A DNA stretch of 64,000 nucleotides from Leptodontidium sp. MPI-SDFR-AT-0119 (GCA_020726505.1 JAHLEZ010000002.1:3348001-3412000); one strand, 5' to 3'; shown: positions 45,599-57,900, counted from the first letter of the stretch. The notes: generated from the sequence alone by a model not told the origin. Translations and numbers: made by a program.

Positions 45599-46733
45599 CT
45601 AGTTCCATCCATTTGCTCCGTTTTGGCCGTATGGTGTTGCTCCGTAAGGTGTAGCAGCACCAGCCCCAGCACCCCATTGACCTGCTCCTGCTCCATTTCC
45701 ATAAGGTGTAGAATAGCCAGCTGCATCCTCTCCCCAGTTTTGTCCACCATTCATATTGACGTCTGGGCTTCTTGGTCCATCCTCATATCCATGGCCATTA
45801 ACACCATTCGCACCCTCATCACCCTCGGTCAACTCCTGAATCACAGAAGCCAGCTTTGTTTGCATGACCTTGATACCTTGTTGGATAATAGCGTCTGGAT
45901 CCAGATTTCCAACACTCTCAACCTCAAAGTAGAACTTGGATGGTACGGCATCGTAGTTGAAGACCTCGCCCTCTTGCTCAGGTTCCTCCCAATCCGCGTA
46001 CTTGCTCTTGGGCCTATTTATGTCAACACATATTCCTGCGAACACCCGTACAACTTACCATTCCGATGCAGCATCCGCCTCATACCACAGGTCCGTATGT
46101 CTCAACTTGTTATTAGGATCGTATTCGAAAGCAACGGCCGAGGTAGGTGCCCATTTCGCATGTTCCTTTGCAATACCCTTCTTGGCGATACACTTGATAC
46201 GAAGTTCTTGGTTCTGGCGCAACTTGCAGATCACAGTTCCTTGTCCCTCTGGATCTGTAATAACAGGATTTCCCACCCATTGATTTGCACGTCTCGAATC
46301 GACCACCAGATCCCGCGCATAGACCTTCATGATATCGGTACCGGTACATCGTGCCTGGAGGTTGAGAGTGACGCTACAGAGCTCGCAATATTGTTCGCAT
46401 TCGCAGTCGCGGGTATAGTTGACATCCTCAATATTCTTGGATACCAGAGGGATCAAGCCAAGTCTGTGAGCGAGGAACTCGTCTGCCAAAACTGATGTAT
46501 TCGCCTCGATCTCCACCAAGTCGATTGCCATTGTTGGGACCTCGGCCATGATGACTCGGCGCAAGGAATTCGCGAAGGCGAGGTCGACATTCTCGAGTTC
46601 AAAGTCAACGTGATCTGTGCCAACCTATTGCGCGTGAGCTTCATCTTGACGTGCCTTCAGATATCATTACCTCAGTGATCTTCACAGATGGCCCGGAAGC
46701 CTCTGTGTCCATCACCATCGGGTCGAAATCCAT
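45599..46733 (-). CDS. RPB3: DNA-directed RNA polymerase II subunit RPB3
   Basis: Forms the assembly heterodimer with RPB11 in RNA polymerase II, in the nucleus. The start is [20 protein letters not shown]. After an intron: [55 protein letters not shown], the zinc-binding cysteines [10 protein letters not shown], then [10 protein letters not shown] and the [17 protein letters not shown] segment. After a second intron come [29 protein letters not shown] and [20 protein letters not shown]. The C-terminal tail has Gly/Ala/Tyr repeats ([20 protein letters not shown]), longer than in yeast. Complete, about 345 residues. Confidence 0.96.
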
Positions 46734-48153
46734 CTTGGGCGAACCTAGGGATGAGCGCGCAGTGGAAGGAGCGTAGAGGGATGAGCTTGCGACAGCCTGA
46801 CGAAGAATACGTTGGCAGTCTGCAAGGCTGACGTATAGTTGACAGCTCCGCCTTATGCAGTATCCAATTTACTGCGGTGCGGTGCGGTGCAGTGTTTGGA
46901 GATTACAGTTACGAATCGTCGAGGCTGAATCGAATCTGGCTGCTTGAGCGGACTCCTTGCCGCATCTAGACGCTAGTGGGCGATCACGTGTAGAAAATGG
47001 ATTTGAAGCTTGTGACTTATCAAGACCGGTATTTGGTGAATTTCTTGGCCAAAGTATAATATGTGGTCATATTAGTCAGGAGGCAGTGTTGTTGAATTGT
47101 CTCGGACGGACTGCTACAAGTACGATGAAGTTCATGGTTGAGTTTACCTGTCTCGCCAAAGCCCCCTTCAGTTACTCCACCGAAAGTCTTAACAAACACA
47201 AAGAACAAGATACCGTGGCTTTGATATAATGCGGGAAACAGGATACCCACGTTAGTGGAATGACTAAACATGATTGCAACAATGACAGTTCGCCTTATTT
47301 CTAACCGGAGTAGGCTTCGTTGTTTCATGGCCACTTGACCGCTTGAAGAAACGTAACAAACTTGCCGCTCCGGAAGAGATGGTGTCAATAATGTTAGGTA
47401 AGCTAGAGGCCAGCCTTCCAACCGCAGCTGAGTTAATCACTAAATCATAGGCCAGGAGTGGGCAAACACCTACAATTACCGAAACTTGACAGCAGACCTC
47501 CTTGACCCAGCCTCCCTCAACAGTCTGATAGTCAGTGATAGACCCGCAATGGCCGCAATACGGAGAATATGCAGATAGGCTCGGGTGTATCCTCCTCCGC
47601 ATTCTCTTGCTCAGCCAAGCCCCTTACGAAGATGATAGAGCAGATACCAAGGATCGTGAGGCAATCGAGCCAATCTCCTTGAGGGCAGTGTTGACAACAA
47701 GCGAGAGGCTACGCTCGGCAGGGAAGGTTACTGATGAGCAAGTTCACAGAGGCTTAGGATACGGTACGAGTAGTACGAAATAAGAGGTTCCAGGTCAGCG
47801 TCAACGGAGTAACTCCGTGGGTCCGTGAGGTTCCAGAAGTCTCTGCTTGCGTCTTGAATTGCGGTTGGTTGGGGCTGAGTGGCCAGAAATTTCAGATCAA
47901 GAGCATAGCCTCGTTGAAAAGTCCTAGGCGAAAGGCGAACATCGATGCCAAGCAATTCTCGGCTTCCAACATACAGTATTACCGCACCGCATCCCATCCT
48001 CAGACGTTGAAGATAGATAAACCACCGAATGCCACGCTTCTCTTGCTGGAAAAAACATCAACTTCTCTCTCACAATCACTGGCATATAATCTCACACTCA
48101 AACCACCACGTACCAGTTCATGCGACAACAGTAGCCTCGCTAAATCTCTCACC
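46734..48153. other. Intergenic, 1.4 kb, with a short (GCGGT)n repeat
   Basis: Between the divergent genes RPB3 and calcipressin. A (GCGGT)n run lies at 46873-46893. Frames of 90-133 codons on both strands between 46957 and 47783 have poor composition and no family match. A partly decayed gene cannot be excluded. Confidence 0.35.
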
Positions 48154-48939
48154 ATGTCATCCGATACCACATCCTCCCCCACCTCTCTCTCATCGCCACC
48201 AACATCTCGACCAACATCGCGCCGCGCATCAAGAGTAAAGATGTCTATCGATCTCTCCGCAATCCCTCCATTGCAGATGCCCACTCCTCCATCCAACACA
48301 CTCCTCATCACCAATCTACAAGACCCTTCCGTCTTCCGCGCAGACAATCTCCAAACCATCCGCGAGCTCATCAACACATCCGCCCCAATCCACTCATGGG
48401 CACCCCTCAAATCTTTCCGACGCATTATTGTATCCTTCTTCGATGAAGCATCTGCGATCCGAATCCGCCAGATCCTCGACGGTGAAGCCATCATGGGCGA
48501 GCGCGTAAAGGTCTACTTCGGTCAACCAACCTCCATCGAAGTCAAGGACGAACACTTGAACCTGCCAGACGCAGGCAAGCTATTCTTCATCTCGCCACCA
48601 CCATCGCCTCCACACGGCTGGGAGATGAAGCTCGAGGATGCGCCGAACAAGCTAGTACACGCAGAGGATCTGGCGGAGGCCTTGGCAAAGCTGCATGCTA
48701 AGCCCAGGACTGATCATCCAGCCAGTCCGATTAGTGATGGAGAGGAGGGTAGAGTCATCAGGACGAGAAGCGGTTCCAGCACAACCATCTACAACCCAAG
48801 CGAGCATGGCCACAGTCCGAACTTGCCGGCCATCTCGGTCGAGGATCTGACAGGCGAGAATGATTTCAGCCCGATCGAACAAGAGAAGCCTATCCTGGCG
48901 CATACGTCACGACCACCAGTCGAGTTGATGGAGCAATAA
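48154..48939 (+). CDS. Calcipressin (regulator of calcineurin)
   Basis: Binds and modulates the Ca2+/calmodulin-dependent phosphatase calcineurin in the cytosol. From ATG 48154 (context ACCATGTC) a Ser/Thr-rich N-terminus leads to an RRM-like fold: TLLITNLQDPSVFRADNLQT, FRRIIVSFFDEASAIRIRQI, ERVKVYFGQPT. The calcipressin signature LFFISPPPSPPHGWE, with the phosphorylatable SPPxSPP, then follows. Further on, LPAISVEDL resembles a PxIxIT-type calcineurin docking motif (inference). The end is RPPVELMEQ. Single exon, 261 residues. Upstream in-frame sequence back to 47854 is probably leader. Confidence 0.93.
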   Translation: MSSDTTSSPTSLSSPPTSRPTSRRASRVKMSIDLSAIPPLQMPTPPSNTLLITNLQDPSVFRADNLQTIRELINTSAPIHSWAPLKSFRRIIVSFFDEASAIRIRQILDGEAIMGERVKVYFGQPTSIEVKDEHLNLPDAGKLFFISPPPSPPHGWEMKLEDAPNKLVHAEDLAEALAKLHAKPRTDHPASPISDGEEGRVIRTRSGSSTTIYNPSEHGHSPNLPAISVEDLTGENDFSPIEQEKPILAHTSRPPVELMEQ

Positions 48940-49150
48940 GATTTTGGAGGGGGGGTGGAATGGAGTCACGGTTATTTGAGATAGCATTTGGAGTTCATTG
49001 GTGGCGTATAAGGGAAGCTCTGCTTTTGCATCGAGCATGTCTATTGGCGTTTGCATGACGAGGAATATGGATATGGAAATTGTATGATAGGACCTCTTGG
49101 ATGAGAAAATAGATCTCATCACTGTAATATCAGTCATTGCATATTATATC

Positions 49151-50802
49151 TCAAGTCCGTGTCATCCACAGTCTCAACCCTCCAAATATTCCCCAGGTCG
49201 TTCTCAGTCCTATGTATGATACAACTCCCATGATGGCGCTTCCTATGACGAATACCTTCAAGTTCCGACTTTCAACCCCAGATTCCTTCGCTCCGGACAC
49301 ATAATCTCCCATCGACGTGGTAGTGTCCAGATTCGGTATATGTTTAAACTCGAAATTCGTCTCTTCACCCAAGCCATGGACTTTATTTTCAACAATGACA
49401 TGGTACAAGATCCGCCGTAGTGCCTACAAACGTCAGCTCAGACTTTCCGCTACGACAACATACATACCTTGATCTTCTTCCTATCCCAATATTGCACCGA
49501 CCGATTCGTATAACACAGGCAGATGAAAAACAAACACTGCCCTGCAACAAGAGCTTTATAATATAAACTCGGTTTACCCAAACCCAACGCATCAGCCAAC
49601 TCATCACCATTCAACCACCTCGCGCTCGCATTGAGGAAATCCCTCGAAGCATAAGCCGGAGGCTGGCCTTGGAGAGATAGTATCACATTATTCGCTAGAA
49701 CTCGCGAAGTTTCGCTCGGTTGGATCTCTGAGATCAACAATGATTCCATGATGGCTTTTGCGCTTTCCGGGGTGGCGAAATACTCATCTGGTGTTCCGAT
49801 GTAGTAGGCCACTAATCTCCACAGCGCGAGATAATCTAGGATTTCTTGCTTGCGCAGCCAGATCCCTTGGCGTGGAAAGCCGAGCCAGATAAGTGTTGAG
49901 GAGAAGGTGCTGATTGTGCCGATGCTATCGAGGTCATTGATGGGTATACCGTAGTCGTCGACAGAGTAGTAAGAGGGCTTTTCCTTTGCTAGGGCGAGAA
50001 TGCGTCGACGCACTGCGGCGTGTAGGAGACGGACGCGGACCGTTGATGCATGTCCTTCACCGCCGGGCTGGATGGATGAGAGAGAGCGGGTTACTTGAAG
50101 GATGTGTTGTGTTGTTTCGTACATTCTGGCTTTGGCTACTTTGGTTGAGAAACCACCTGTTCGAGCGAGCACTTCGGATACTCGAGCTGCTCCCATTCCA
50201 CCTAGTAGTGACTGGTATGCTAGCTGGTATATTGTTAATAAATGTGTTCAAAGTCAAGGTAACTGAGGACTTACAGCGGTGATGGCAACTCCTCCGTATC
50301 TGTAGAATACATCTTGACCTCGAGCGATTTGGTCCCAGTCAACCCAGTCTGGGATCGTATTCACTTCTTTCCATAGCTGACTTAAATTCTCGTCTGATGA
50401 AGCATTGTCTCGTAAAAGAGCGTAGAGGTCTCTCTTGAGAGCTGGTTCGGCTGGCTCTTTTGGAGGAAGTCTGCTTCGATTCCGAGGAATTTCACCTGTG
50501 ATGGGTGGCGATATTTCATCAAGGCCTATGGAGTGTTGGTTTGGGAGATGTAGAAGACAGTAATATGTGGGATAGTATAGATCTCTAAGTAATGGTCATA
50601 TCCACCTTGGATCCCAGCCGGAGACCTTAGACTACGAAACAGAGTGCTTACGATCCAAACATTCCTCACCCAACACATCATAAGAGAACTTCATTTGATG
50701 CATCTCTTCCGGGGACATATGCCGAGGCGTCCATTGGAACGTATATCCCCAAACATGCCTAGTATTCTCATCATTTCGTCTGAATGGGTTGGGCCAAGAC
50801 AT
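49151..50802 (-). CDS. ER-bound oxygenase mpaB-like / rubber oxygenase-type (DUF2236) protein
   Basis: Four exons. The first reads MSWPNPFRRNDENTRHVWGY, FQWTPRHMSPEEMHQMKFSY. Later exons: DWVDWDQIARGQDVFYRYGG, GGMGAARVSEVLARTGGFST, KARMYETTQHILQV, GHASTVRVRLLHAAVRRRIL (His residues that probably bind the haem or metal), IGTISTFSSTLIWLGFPRQG, LALWRLVAYYIGTPDEYF. The last exon ends in a TM helix (FVIGSAIMGVVSYIGL) and RLWMTRT-stop at 49151. The domain is the mpaB/latex-clearing-protein catalytic domain. Fungal members such as MpaB' of mycophenolic acid biosynthesis cleave prenyl chains. A GTG-led extension to 50817 follows an in-frame TAG, so ATG 50800-50802 was chosen; a further upstream exon is possible. 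Confidence 0.85.
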
Positions 50803-51379
50803 GTGATAGTTGTCCACCTATGACCTAGAGAACAGCAAGTGAGAGAATAAGATGTCCTATTAAGAAAGGAGGAAATAAAATGCCATCCCAGAGGGGAAGG
50901 GAAGTACTCAAATGCATGAGAGATGGTTGACGCGGAGAAATTTCCCCATCACATGGATGCATCACCAGGTGTGCTAGCCGAGCTAGCACGACCCTGAAAG
51001 CTCCTCTCTCCAGCATTAATATAAGGTATGTAAATGTAAATATCGTGGGCCCGTGGGCTGAAGGGGGGCAGGAGGTACGAAGTAATCTAATGCCCGTCAA
51101 ATCGACGTCAATAGCCCCATCATGTGCGAGTTGTATCAACATCAGGAGGTGGAGTGCTTCTCCCTCCCTTGGGTGGTGGCGACTCCCACCAGTAGTACTC
51201 CTAGAAGTATCTATCTGCAAAGCTGAGATAGAGTCACGGCGCAGCTGGAATGGTGCGTTTGGGCGGTGGTAGAGGCTTCGTTATTGGACAGATTAGGAGA
51301 CGGAGTTGATTCCAAAAATGGGAGCTAGACCGTCGAACAGAGGAGGTTGCTGGTCACCGCAACGCAGTCTAAGTCACTC
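50803..51379. other. Intergenic
   Basis: A 131-codon minus-strand frame (50825-51220) and an overlapping plus-strand frame lack protein character. Probably the leader of the oxygenase gene. Confidence 0.35.
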
Positions 51380-52390
51380 TTATAGAGTAATCCATCCTTC
51401 GAAGATTCTTTGGACCCCTTGCCAATCTCTCTCCTTTGTACCTGCTTTCTTGCGATCAACAAAGTCCTCAATCCACCCACCGCCGAAATCCACAATCCAA
51501 GCATCGAAATTCTTATCGATGACGATATTCCCAGGATGAACATCGCCCCACACAATATCATGGGAATGTAGCTCCTTGACAATAGCTGTGACTTGCTGCT
51601 TCCACTTTGCATGATGTTCTGAGGCCATCTTCCATTGGCGACTTTGCAAAGATTCGCCGATTGAGGGTATAAAGTCAAACAGCAGGCCGATTGTCATCTT
51701 AGAGTCTTTGGATATGACAATACTGTGAAAATTGGCCACTCTCATCTTACCCTTCAAATAAGCATTGAGGATTCGTGAATGCATTTCGATTTCTCTGATA
51801 ATTTGGCTCTTGTCAAGCGCGGGCTTAAAGAACTTGATGGTTCCATCGCCAATACTGGCCTTTTGGGGGATTTCGGACAAATAGTCACAGGTATCGGTAA
51901 CCACCGGGATAATGTGGATATCTGATGCCTTTGAGCAACAGACTTGTGGATATTGTGGAAGGTCTCGAGACGGGATCATCAGGGCGAAAGGATTGATACT
52001 GTGACGATCTCGAGTAGGCTTAGCGTAAAGGGAAGACCTTGAAACCATAAGCTTCAGATGATAGGTTGGTGGGTAGTAGAACGCTTCGAAAGTGAGATCC
52101 TTGGGTACATGCGTTGTACGTTCTCGAAAGTAAGGAAAGCATGGTTCCACAATCTAGCTACACAATGCCTCGTAGTCGTCGTCAGCTCCACCGTCCATAT
52201 CGACGACTTTGGCAACTAGTTGGGAGTACTCCAGCTCAAAGCAGCTTCCGCGAAGATCTTTGAGTGACACAGAAATCTGAAATCGCGAGGCTCGACACAT
52301 GACAGTTATCCATGAGCTTTCGGGATCGAATTCACTGTCCATAACTTGATGGCTGAGACTCTTTGATGAATCCATTTGGACAAGAGACAT
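51380..52390 (-). pseudogene. Protein-kinase-like gene with one in-frame TAG
   Basis: From ATG 52388-52390 the frame gives a 78-residue N-terminus (WITVMCRASRFQISVSLKDL, ADDDYEALCS), then TAG at 52154-52156. It continues in the same frame IVEPCFPYFRERTTHVPKDL to 51380. Kinase-fold landmarks: DGTIKFFKPALDKSQIIREI (Lys and helix-C Glu), GLLFDFIPSIGESL, HSHDIVWGDVHPGNIVID (catalytic Asp and Asn), AWIVDFGGGW (DFG), and the end IFEGWITL. It belongs to the small divergent kinase-like families of ascomycetes. The stop lies where Trp or Gln is expected (C-S-x-I-V-E-P-C). Either a pseudogene or a gene translated from an internal start. The rest is undamaged, so the break is recent. Confidence 0.65.
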
Positions 52391-52683
52391 CGCTAGCAGT
52401 ATTGAAGAAAGCGGCGCGCTCAGCAAGCGATGTTTGGGGGGATGTATGGAAGAATTTCGGAACTATATGCCGCAGGCAATAATCAGCATAGAACTTCATG
52501 ACGGTAGATATTGATTCGGATCAAATTCCTTTGTGCTCCCAGTCCAGCAGCCCTTCAAATCTCACCAGCTTCGCTTCTTCGATAACACATCAGATAACCG
52601 GCCCGGAATAACTTAAATCCATTAGAAACAGAAACAGCTAGGACTTTTCCTGCTCCTTTATAAGTCAACAACAACTTCCAACG
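52391..52683. promoter_or_regulatory. Divergent promoter between kinase-like gene and RRG9
   Basis: 293 bases between start codons. No specific site recognised. Confidence 0.35.
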
Positions 52684-53805
52684 ATGACTTGCCGCTGCAC
52701 TGTCAATACCCTCAGCCTGTTCATTCGAAATGTAGCACATGTTGATGTCCTATCCTCTCGGAGACATGCGACGCGCCAACTGCAACAATCCTCAACTCGA
52801 AATGTAGCCTCTCGATCCTTCACTGGATCATTTCTTTCCAGCAGAGCATACTCATCCGCTGCCTCATCCGAAGATGGCACAACAGAGCCTCAACCGAAGA
52901 AGCCCTCCCAGAGTTCCATCGCCGAGTTTTCGCTGGATGCGATAGATTCTATCCTGGAAGAATCATCTTTGAACCGCCCACCAGTCAGGGAGGCAGACCC
53001 AGAGAGGAAATTCGGATACGAGACCCCTCTAAAGTCGTTGCTCAAGGACATACCACAAAAGAAGCCTAGAGAAGATTGGGTTGTAAAAAAGAGTGAGAAT
53101 GCCAGGACGTTCACAAGAACAGATACGTCTGCGCCTGGAGAAAATGGGTCGAAGACAACTATACGGAGAACTGGAGGCCCACCCAATACGGGGCCGACAA
53201 TACATTTCGATAATCCTCGAGCTCCTCGAAGGGATATGGAATTAAGAGATGCAATGCCCCGTTCTAGGACCCCCGTTGGCAGAGAACTCAACAGTCAACC
53301 ACGTTCAGACGGCTGGGTTCCTCCTCCAAGAGAGCCATGGATGATTGAGAAGGAGAGGGCTAAAGAGAAATATCCTGATGGCTACAAGCCGATGAAGAAG
53401 CTCTCTCCAGATGCGATGGCTGGGATTCGGGCGCTGCATGCTCAAATGCCCGAGTATTACACGACATGGGCACTTTCCCAGGAGTTCGAAGTATCTCCTG
53501 AATCCATTCGTCGAATCCTTAAATCAAAATGGACGCCCAATTCCGAGGAAGAGACAGAACGACAGAAACGGTGGTTCAAGAGAGGAAAATCTGTCTGGAC
53601 ACGATATGCTGAACTGAATATCAAGCCACCGAAGAAATGGAGAGATCTGGGTATTGGGAATGGGAAGCCGGAATGGATGTTGAGGAGACAACTTGAGCAG
53701 GATAGACCAGCGCCTCCAGCTCTCGTTACTACGGCCAGACGGAATGAGCAGAAGTATGAGTCTGGGAACGAGGCTGAGTCAAGCCTTGCTGATAAGATAT
53801 TGTAA
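52684..53805 (+). CDS. RRG9: Required for respiratory growth protein 9, mitochondrial (neugrin-like)
   Basis: A matrix protein needed for mitochondrial genome and respiratory maintenance in yeast. The single exon from ATG 52684 gives 373 residues. The N-terminus is rich in Arg/Ser without acidic residues (RRHATRQLQQSSTRNVASRS), a mitochondrial presequence. A long disordered middle follows. The conserved C-terminal neugrin/RRG9 domain is KKLSPDAMAGIRALHAQMPE, YYTTWALSQEFEVSPESIRR, ILKSKWTPNSEEETERQKRW and NIKPPKKWRDLG. Complete. Confidence 0.88.
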   Translation: MTCRCTVNTLSLFIRNVAHVDVLSSRRHATRQLQQSSTRNVASRSFTGSFLSSRAYSSAASSEDGTTEPQPKKPSQSSIAEFSLDAIDSILEESSLNRPPVREADPERKFGYETPLKSLLKDIPQKKPREDWVVKKSENARTFTRTDTSAPGENGSKTTIRRTGGPPNTGPTIHFDNPRAPRRDMELRDAMPRSRTPVGRELNSQPRSDGWVPPPREPWMIEKERAKEKYPDGYKPMKKLSPDAMAGIRALHAQMPEYYTTWALSQEFEVSPESIRRILKSKWTPNSEEETERQKRWFKRGKSVWTRYAELNIKPPKKWRDLGIGNGKPEWMLRRQLEQDRPAPPALVTTARRNEQKYESGNEAESSLADKIL

Positions 53806-54931
53806 GATCATTTGGAGGATTCATGCTGGACACGCAGGGGGAGGGGTTTCCAGTGAAGATTGTGTAAGCAACGGTTCATGCTGGCACACATGGAGATAGC
53901 CTTGTAGCTGGAAGATTGTGCAAACTGCTTCCTTCATGCTATGCGGTTATGAAAAATAGCCTTGCAGAAAGGACTTGTAAAATAACCCGGTGGTTGGTAC
54001 TGTCATCAACAGACAAGAAATGGTGCAACTGGATCTTGGGTGAAGATGGCAGCCATACAGATGGTACCCTGTATATAATTTATGCTATGCCAATAGCAGA
54101 TGTATGATATTGAAGTTCCCTCCACGGAACCGGTACTATTTGTCAAATGTTGGCTCTCCATGGGCATCGACATCGCATTGACTATTCTACACTCTTTCGA
54201 GCAGATGTTTCATGGCATATTGCTGCAAAGCTGGAACGGATAAGGAGGAATCTTGGATCAGCTTGTAAAACTGCACATCAGGAACGAATCAGGAACACAT
54301 CCCATGTCAATGTGATAGTGATATTGACGGAGGTGAACAGTGGTAGCCAATAGGGAGCTTCAAACATCGGCATTGTGATGACATTGAGGCTGGCCCGTTG
54401 CAGTTCCAGGAAGATTTCCCCTGCTGGCCCCTGGACAAAAGCCGTAAACGGCGCGTTCTGAATTGGCACAGGCCGCCCGCCCCTTCTCGGGCAGACAAGC
54501 GCGTCGGCTGCACTGGGGACAGCTGGGGCACGGATGCAGCTTAGATAGAGGCGCCCAGCGACCAGCTCCATTCTCGAAAACAGAGTTTAATCACTTTTCT
54601 CTCTGTTGTTGTCGTCGCCGTCCTTGTCGTCGTCGGTTCAATTCAATTCAATTCACTTCTGTCGCCGTCGTCTTGTATTAGACCCTCCTTGATCGTGACC
54701 GATCTGCCACTGTGAGTACAAGCTCAAAGGATTGTTTGTTGTGCAAGTCTAAGACAATAAACAATAGCATTTGTTTCCCATGTTCTCTTCCACCACCAAC
54801 TCACCCCAGCGACGACGACAACACCTTCACCTTCGATTTCTCTTTCCGAAACAACGAGAACACTCTACACCACGACCTATTTCCGACCTCGAGCTTCTAA
54901 TCCTAATTGATCACCTCTTCATGGCTTGATC
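53806..54931. other. Intergenic, 1.1 kb
   Basis: Contains a GC-rich block at 54430-54560 and (TTCAA)n at about 54637-54655 before the next gene. A 97-codon minus-strand frame at 54278-54571 has no recognisable content. Confidence 0.35.
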
Positions 54932-57900
54932 ATGGCATCAACTCCCTCGAATCCGCGAACGTTCGCAGCAAATACCGGACTCGGCCTCAAATTAACTCCC
55001 TCCAACTCTCCCTTCCCACGCACTCCACGCTCACCCTTCAAAACTCGCGGTCTCTACGAATCCGGATTATCCCTCAAGAGGATCATCGGAACCACAGTCT
55101 CTTCTCCTACCGCCTTCGACAGCCTCTCTTCTTCGCGGATTTTTGCATACACAGCTGGAGCGGCAGCTGTTGTGGTCAATGTTGACGATACCTCGAAATA
55201 CTCCCAACGATTCTTCAGGGCGCGTCCTACGGCTGTAGCTTTAAATACGGCAATTGCGACGTCCTTTTCTCCTTCTACGCCTACGAATACTGCCAATGAT
55301 GGACGCAATAGGGCGGTAATAGCTCTACGCGACACGGCAGTTCCTTATTCTCCTTCCACACCGCATACAAGCTTGGAATGGGGTGATTCTCCTGTTTCCA
55401 AGACATGGACGAGTAGGGAGAGGATAAAAGCAGCTACTTGTTTATCCATAAGTCAGGATGGCAGGTTTCTAGCTGTTGGAGAGGTAGGAATTGCAGGTGT
55501 TGGTCCTGTTTACCATTTGTTGACATTACACAGACTGGATATTCGCCTCGAGTTCTCATATTTTCTCTCCAAGATACTTCCTCCGATCGACCCTTAGTTA
55601 TTTTGAACGAACATACTTACGGAGTTCGAGCCGTTGCGTTTAGTCCGGATCAGAAATACCTTGCGAGCTTGGGGTCTCCAAATGATGGATTTCTTTATGT
55701 TTGGTCGATCAATCAGAGGTCGGGTGCTGCGAAACTACATTCTAGTAACAAGTGCACGAGCTTTATCAAGCAATTGGTCTGGCTGGGAAGCAGTATAGTC
55801 ACGTATGTTTAGCCAGGATCTTGTGAGTCCCTACTAACGTGGAATAGCATCGGAACTCGACATATCAAAATATGGAGAGTAGAAGACAGTCGGCCAGTAT
55901 CACCATCAAAACAGCGCTTTGCTCTTGATGGAACGCCTATTCCAATACCGGCAACACCTGCCCTCAAAACCTTGACCGGAAGAAATGTTTTGCTTGGTCC
56001 TTTGGTAGAAGCAACTTTCACGACATTGGCGGTGATCTCCGAACATAAAGCAATCGTCTGCTCTGAAAAGGGAGACGTTTGCCTACTAGATGATACAGAA
56101 GGTTCGAAGTTAATAAAGCTAGCGACAACTGGTTTCAATATCACATGTATCGCCATCGACACCGAAGCTAGAAGGGTACGAATCGGAGGACGGAATGGGA
56201 ATGTAAGGTCGATGAGTCTCGACGATTTACTGAATCCTGCAACTCCTCCGGAATCGCCAACTCCTTCAATAGTCGAATCGAATCCATCAAATGAGGCAGG
56301 ACATCTCTGTGCAATGGGATATGCGGCTAGAAGTTTGATAACCGTGGACTCGAAACATTCGATAGAGATATCAATGCCTGGCTCAGACGATGCGGATCCT
56401 CAGATGCAGAATACTCCATTCCCAGCGCACGGTGACTCGGTACTTGGTGTTAGGCTACTCTCGCCGGAGAACGAGATGAAGGCTGCTTTCCTCACCTGGT
56501 CAGCAAATGGTACTGTCGTTTTCTGGGATCTGGATGGTAGCAGTAAAGCCTCCCTAGCTGTCGAAGTGGAACAGCTTCCAGCAAGTGAGGAAGAACCTCC
56601 AAACCAGTGTCAGATTGTACGAGCTTCGAAAGGAGTTGCTTTTCTGGTCACAGGAGATAGATATGGGGTATTGAGAGTAATCAACCCAATTACCCAAGCC
56701 TGCGTCTTCGAAACCAGAGCTCACATGTCCACCATTCAAGATATTGCAATCTACGAATCCAACGACTGCACATTGATTGCATCCTGTGGTAGAGATCGTA
56801 CTGTTCAGTTGTTCCGGTTGTTATCAGATCAGTGGGTTCTGATGCAGACACTTGATGACCATTCCGCCAGCGTCTGCGGCCTGTTCTTTGCAGAGAATGG
56901 CGAAAAATTGATCTCGTGCTCTTCGGACAGAACAATTCACATTAGGCAGATCGTCAAGAAAGACGTGGGTGGGCAGGAAGTAATGGGGGCAGTACCAGTC
57001 CGGATCATTACGCTCAAGGCAACACCAGTCTCGATGGCTGCCTGTTTTGCGGATCAGATGGGCAATTTTGTCGTCTCTTTACTGGACCGAACTGTGGCAA
57101 CCTACGAAATATCCAGTGGTAGACTGATCAGCTCTTTCAAGGTTAGCGACAACGAGGGGCAAGATGCTGTGGTGTTAGATTCTTTGGTTATGGGCATGCC
57201 TAGTGTTTCCTCAGGTCGGCCCACAATACTCGCAGGAGTGTCGAGTACAGACAAATCGGTCAGGATATACGACGGAAGTACAGGGTCATTCCTAGACAGG
57301 GAATGGGGCCACACAGCTAGTGTTACTGATGTGGCACTGTTGGAAATTCCGGATTCGGACCAAAAGACTCTCATCAGTACAGGAGCTGATGGGACAATCA
57401 TGATCTGGGATCTCTCTCCAAAAGCACCTGAGTTTCAAGAACCACTCGACACTTCAATCAACCGCGATCCATCTCCACCAAAGGATACCGCTTCAAGTCG
57501 ACCACCACTCAGAAGAGTTCTATCAAAAGCCGAATTAGCCGAGTTTCAGCGAGCCTCACCTCTTTCGACACCAACAGGTAATCGATCACCACCAAGAGCA
57601 GTACGAAGGAAAACCTCGAGGTACGGTCTGTCAACGCAATCACCGACGCTAGCACCCCCCGTGCCCACCGTCAATTCAAAGCACTTTATCTCTGCATCCG
57701 ATGACTCTGGTGTTCGCCGTACAATTCGAAACCGATCACGAAGTCCACCAAGTCCGAAAGCAAAAGATACGAGACGGCCGTCGTTAGCATCACTCGATTC
57801 TCGGGGAAGAACAAAGAGTACTGGAAACTTCAGCGAGTTTGGGACCCTTAACATGGCAACTGAGCAAGCCTGTCGAACACTACGAGCATATCGAAAGAAG

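Noticed and set aside
46957..47783. Overlapping frames on both strands suggesting a gene between RPB3 and calcipressin
   Set aside because: No frame stays protein-like over more than a few dozen codons and no motif was found.
50825..51220. 131-codon minus-strand frame upstream of the mpaB-like gene
   Set aside because: Low protein character and opposite overlapping frames; probably leader.
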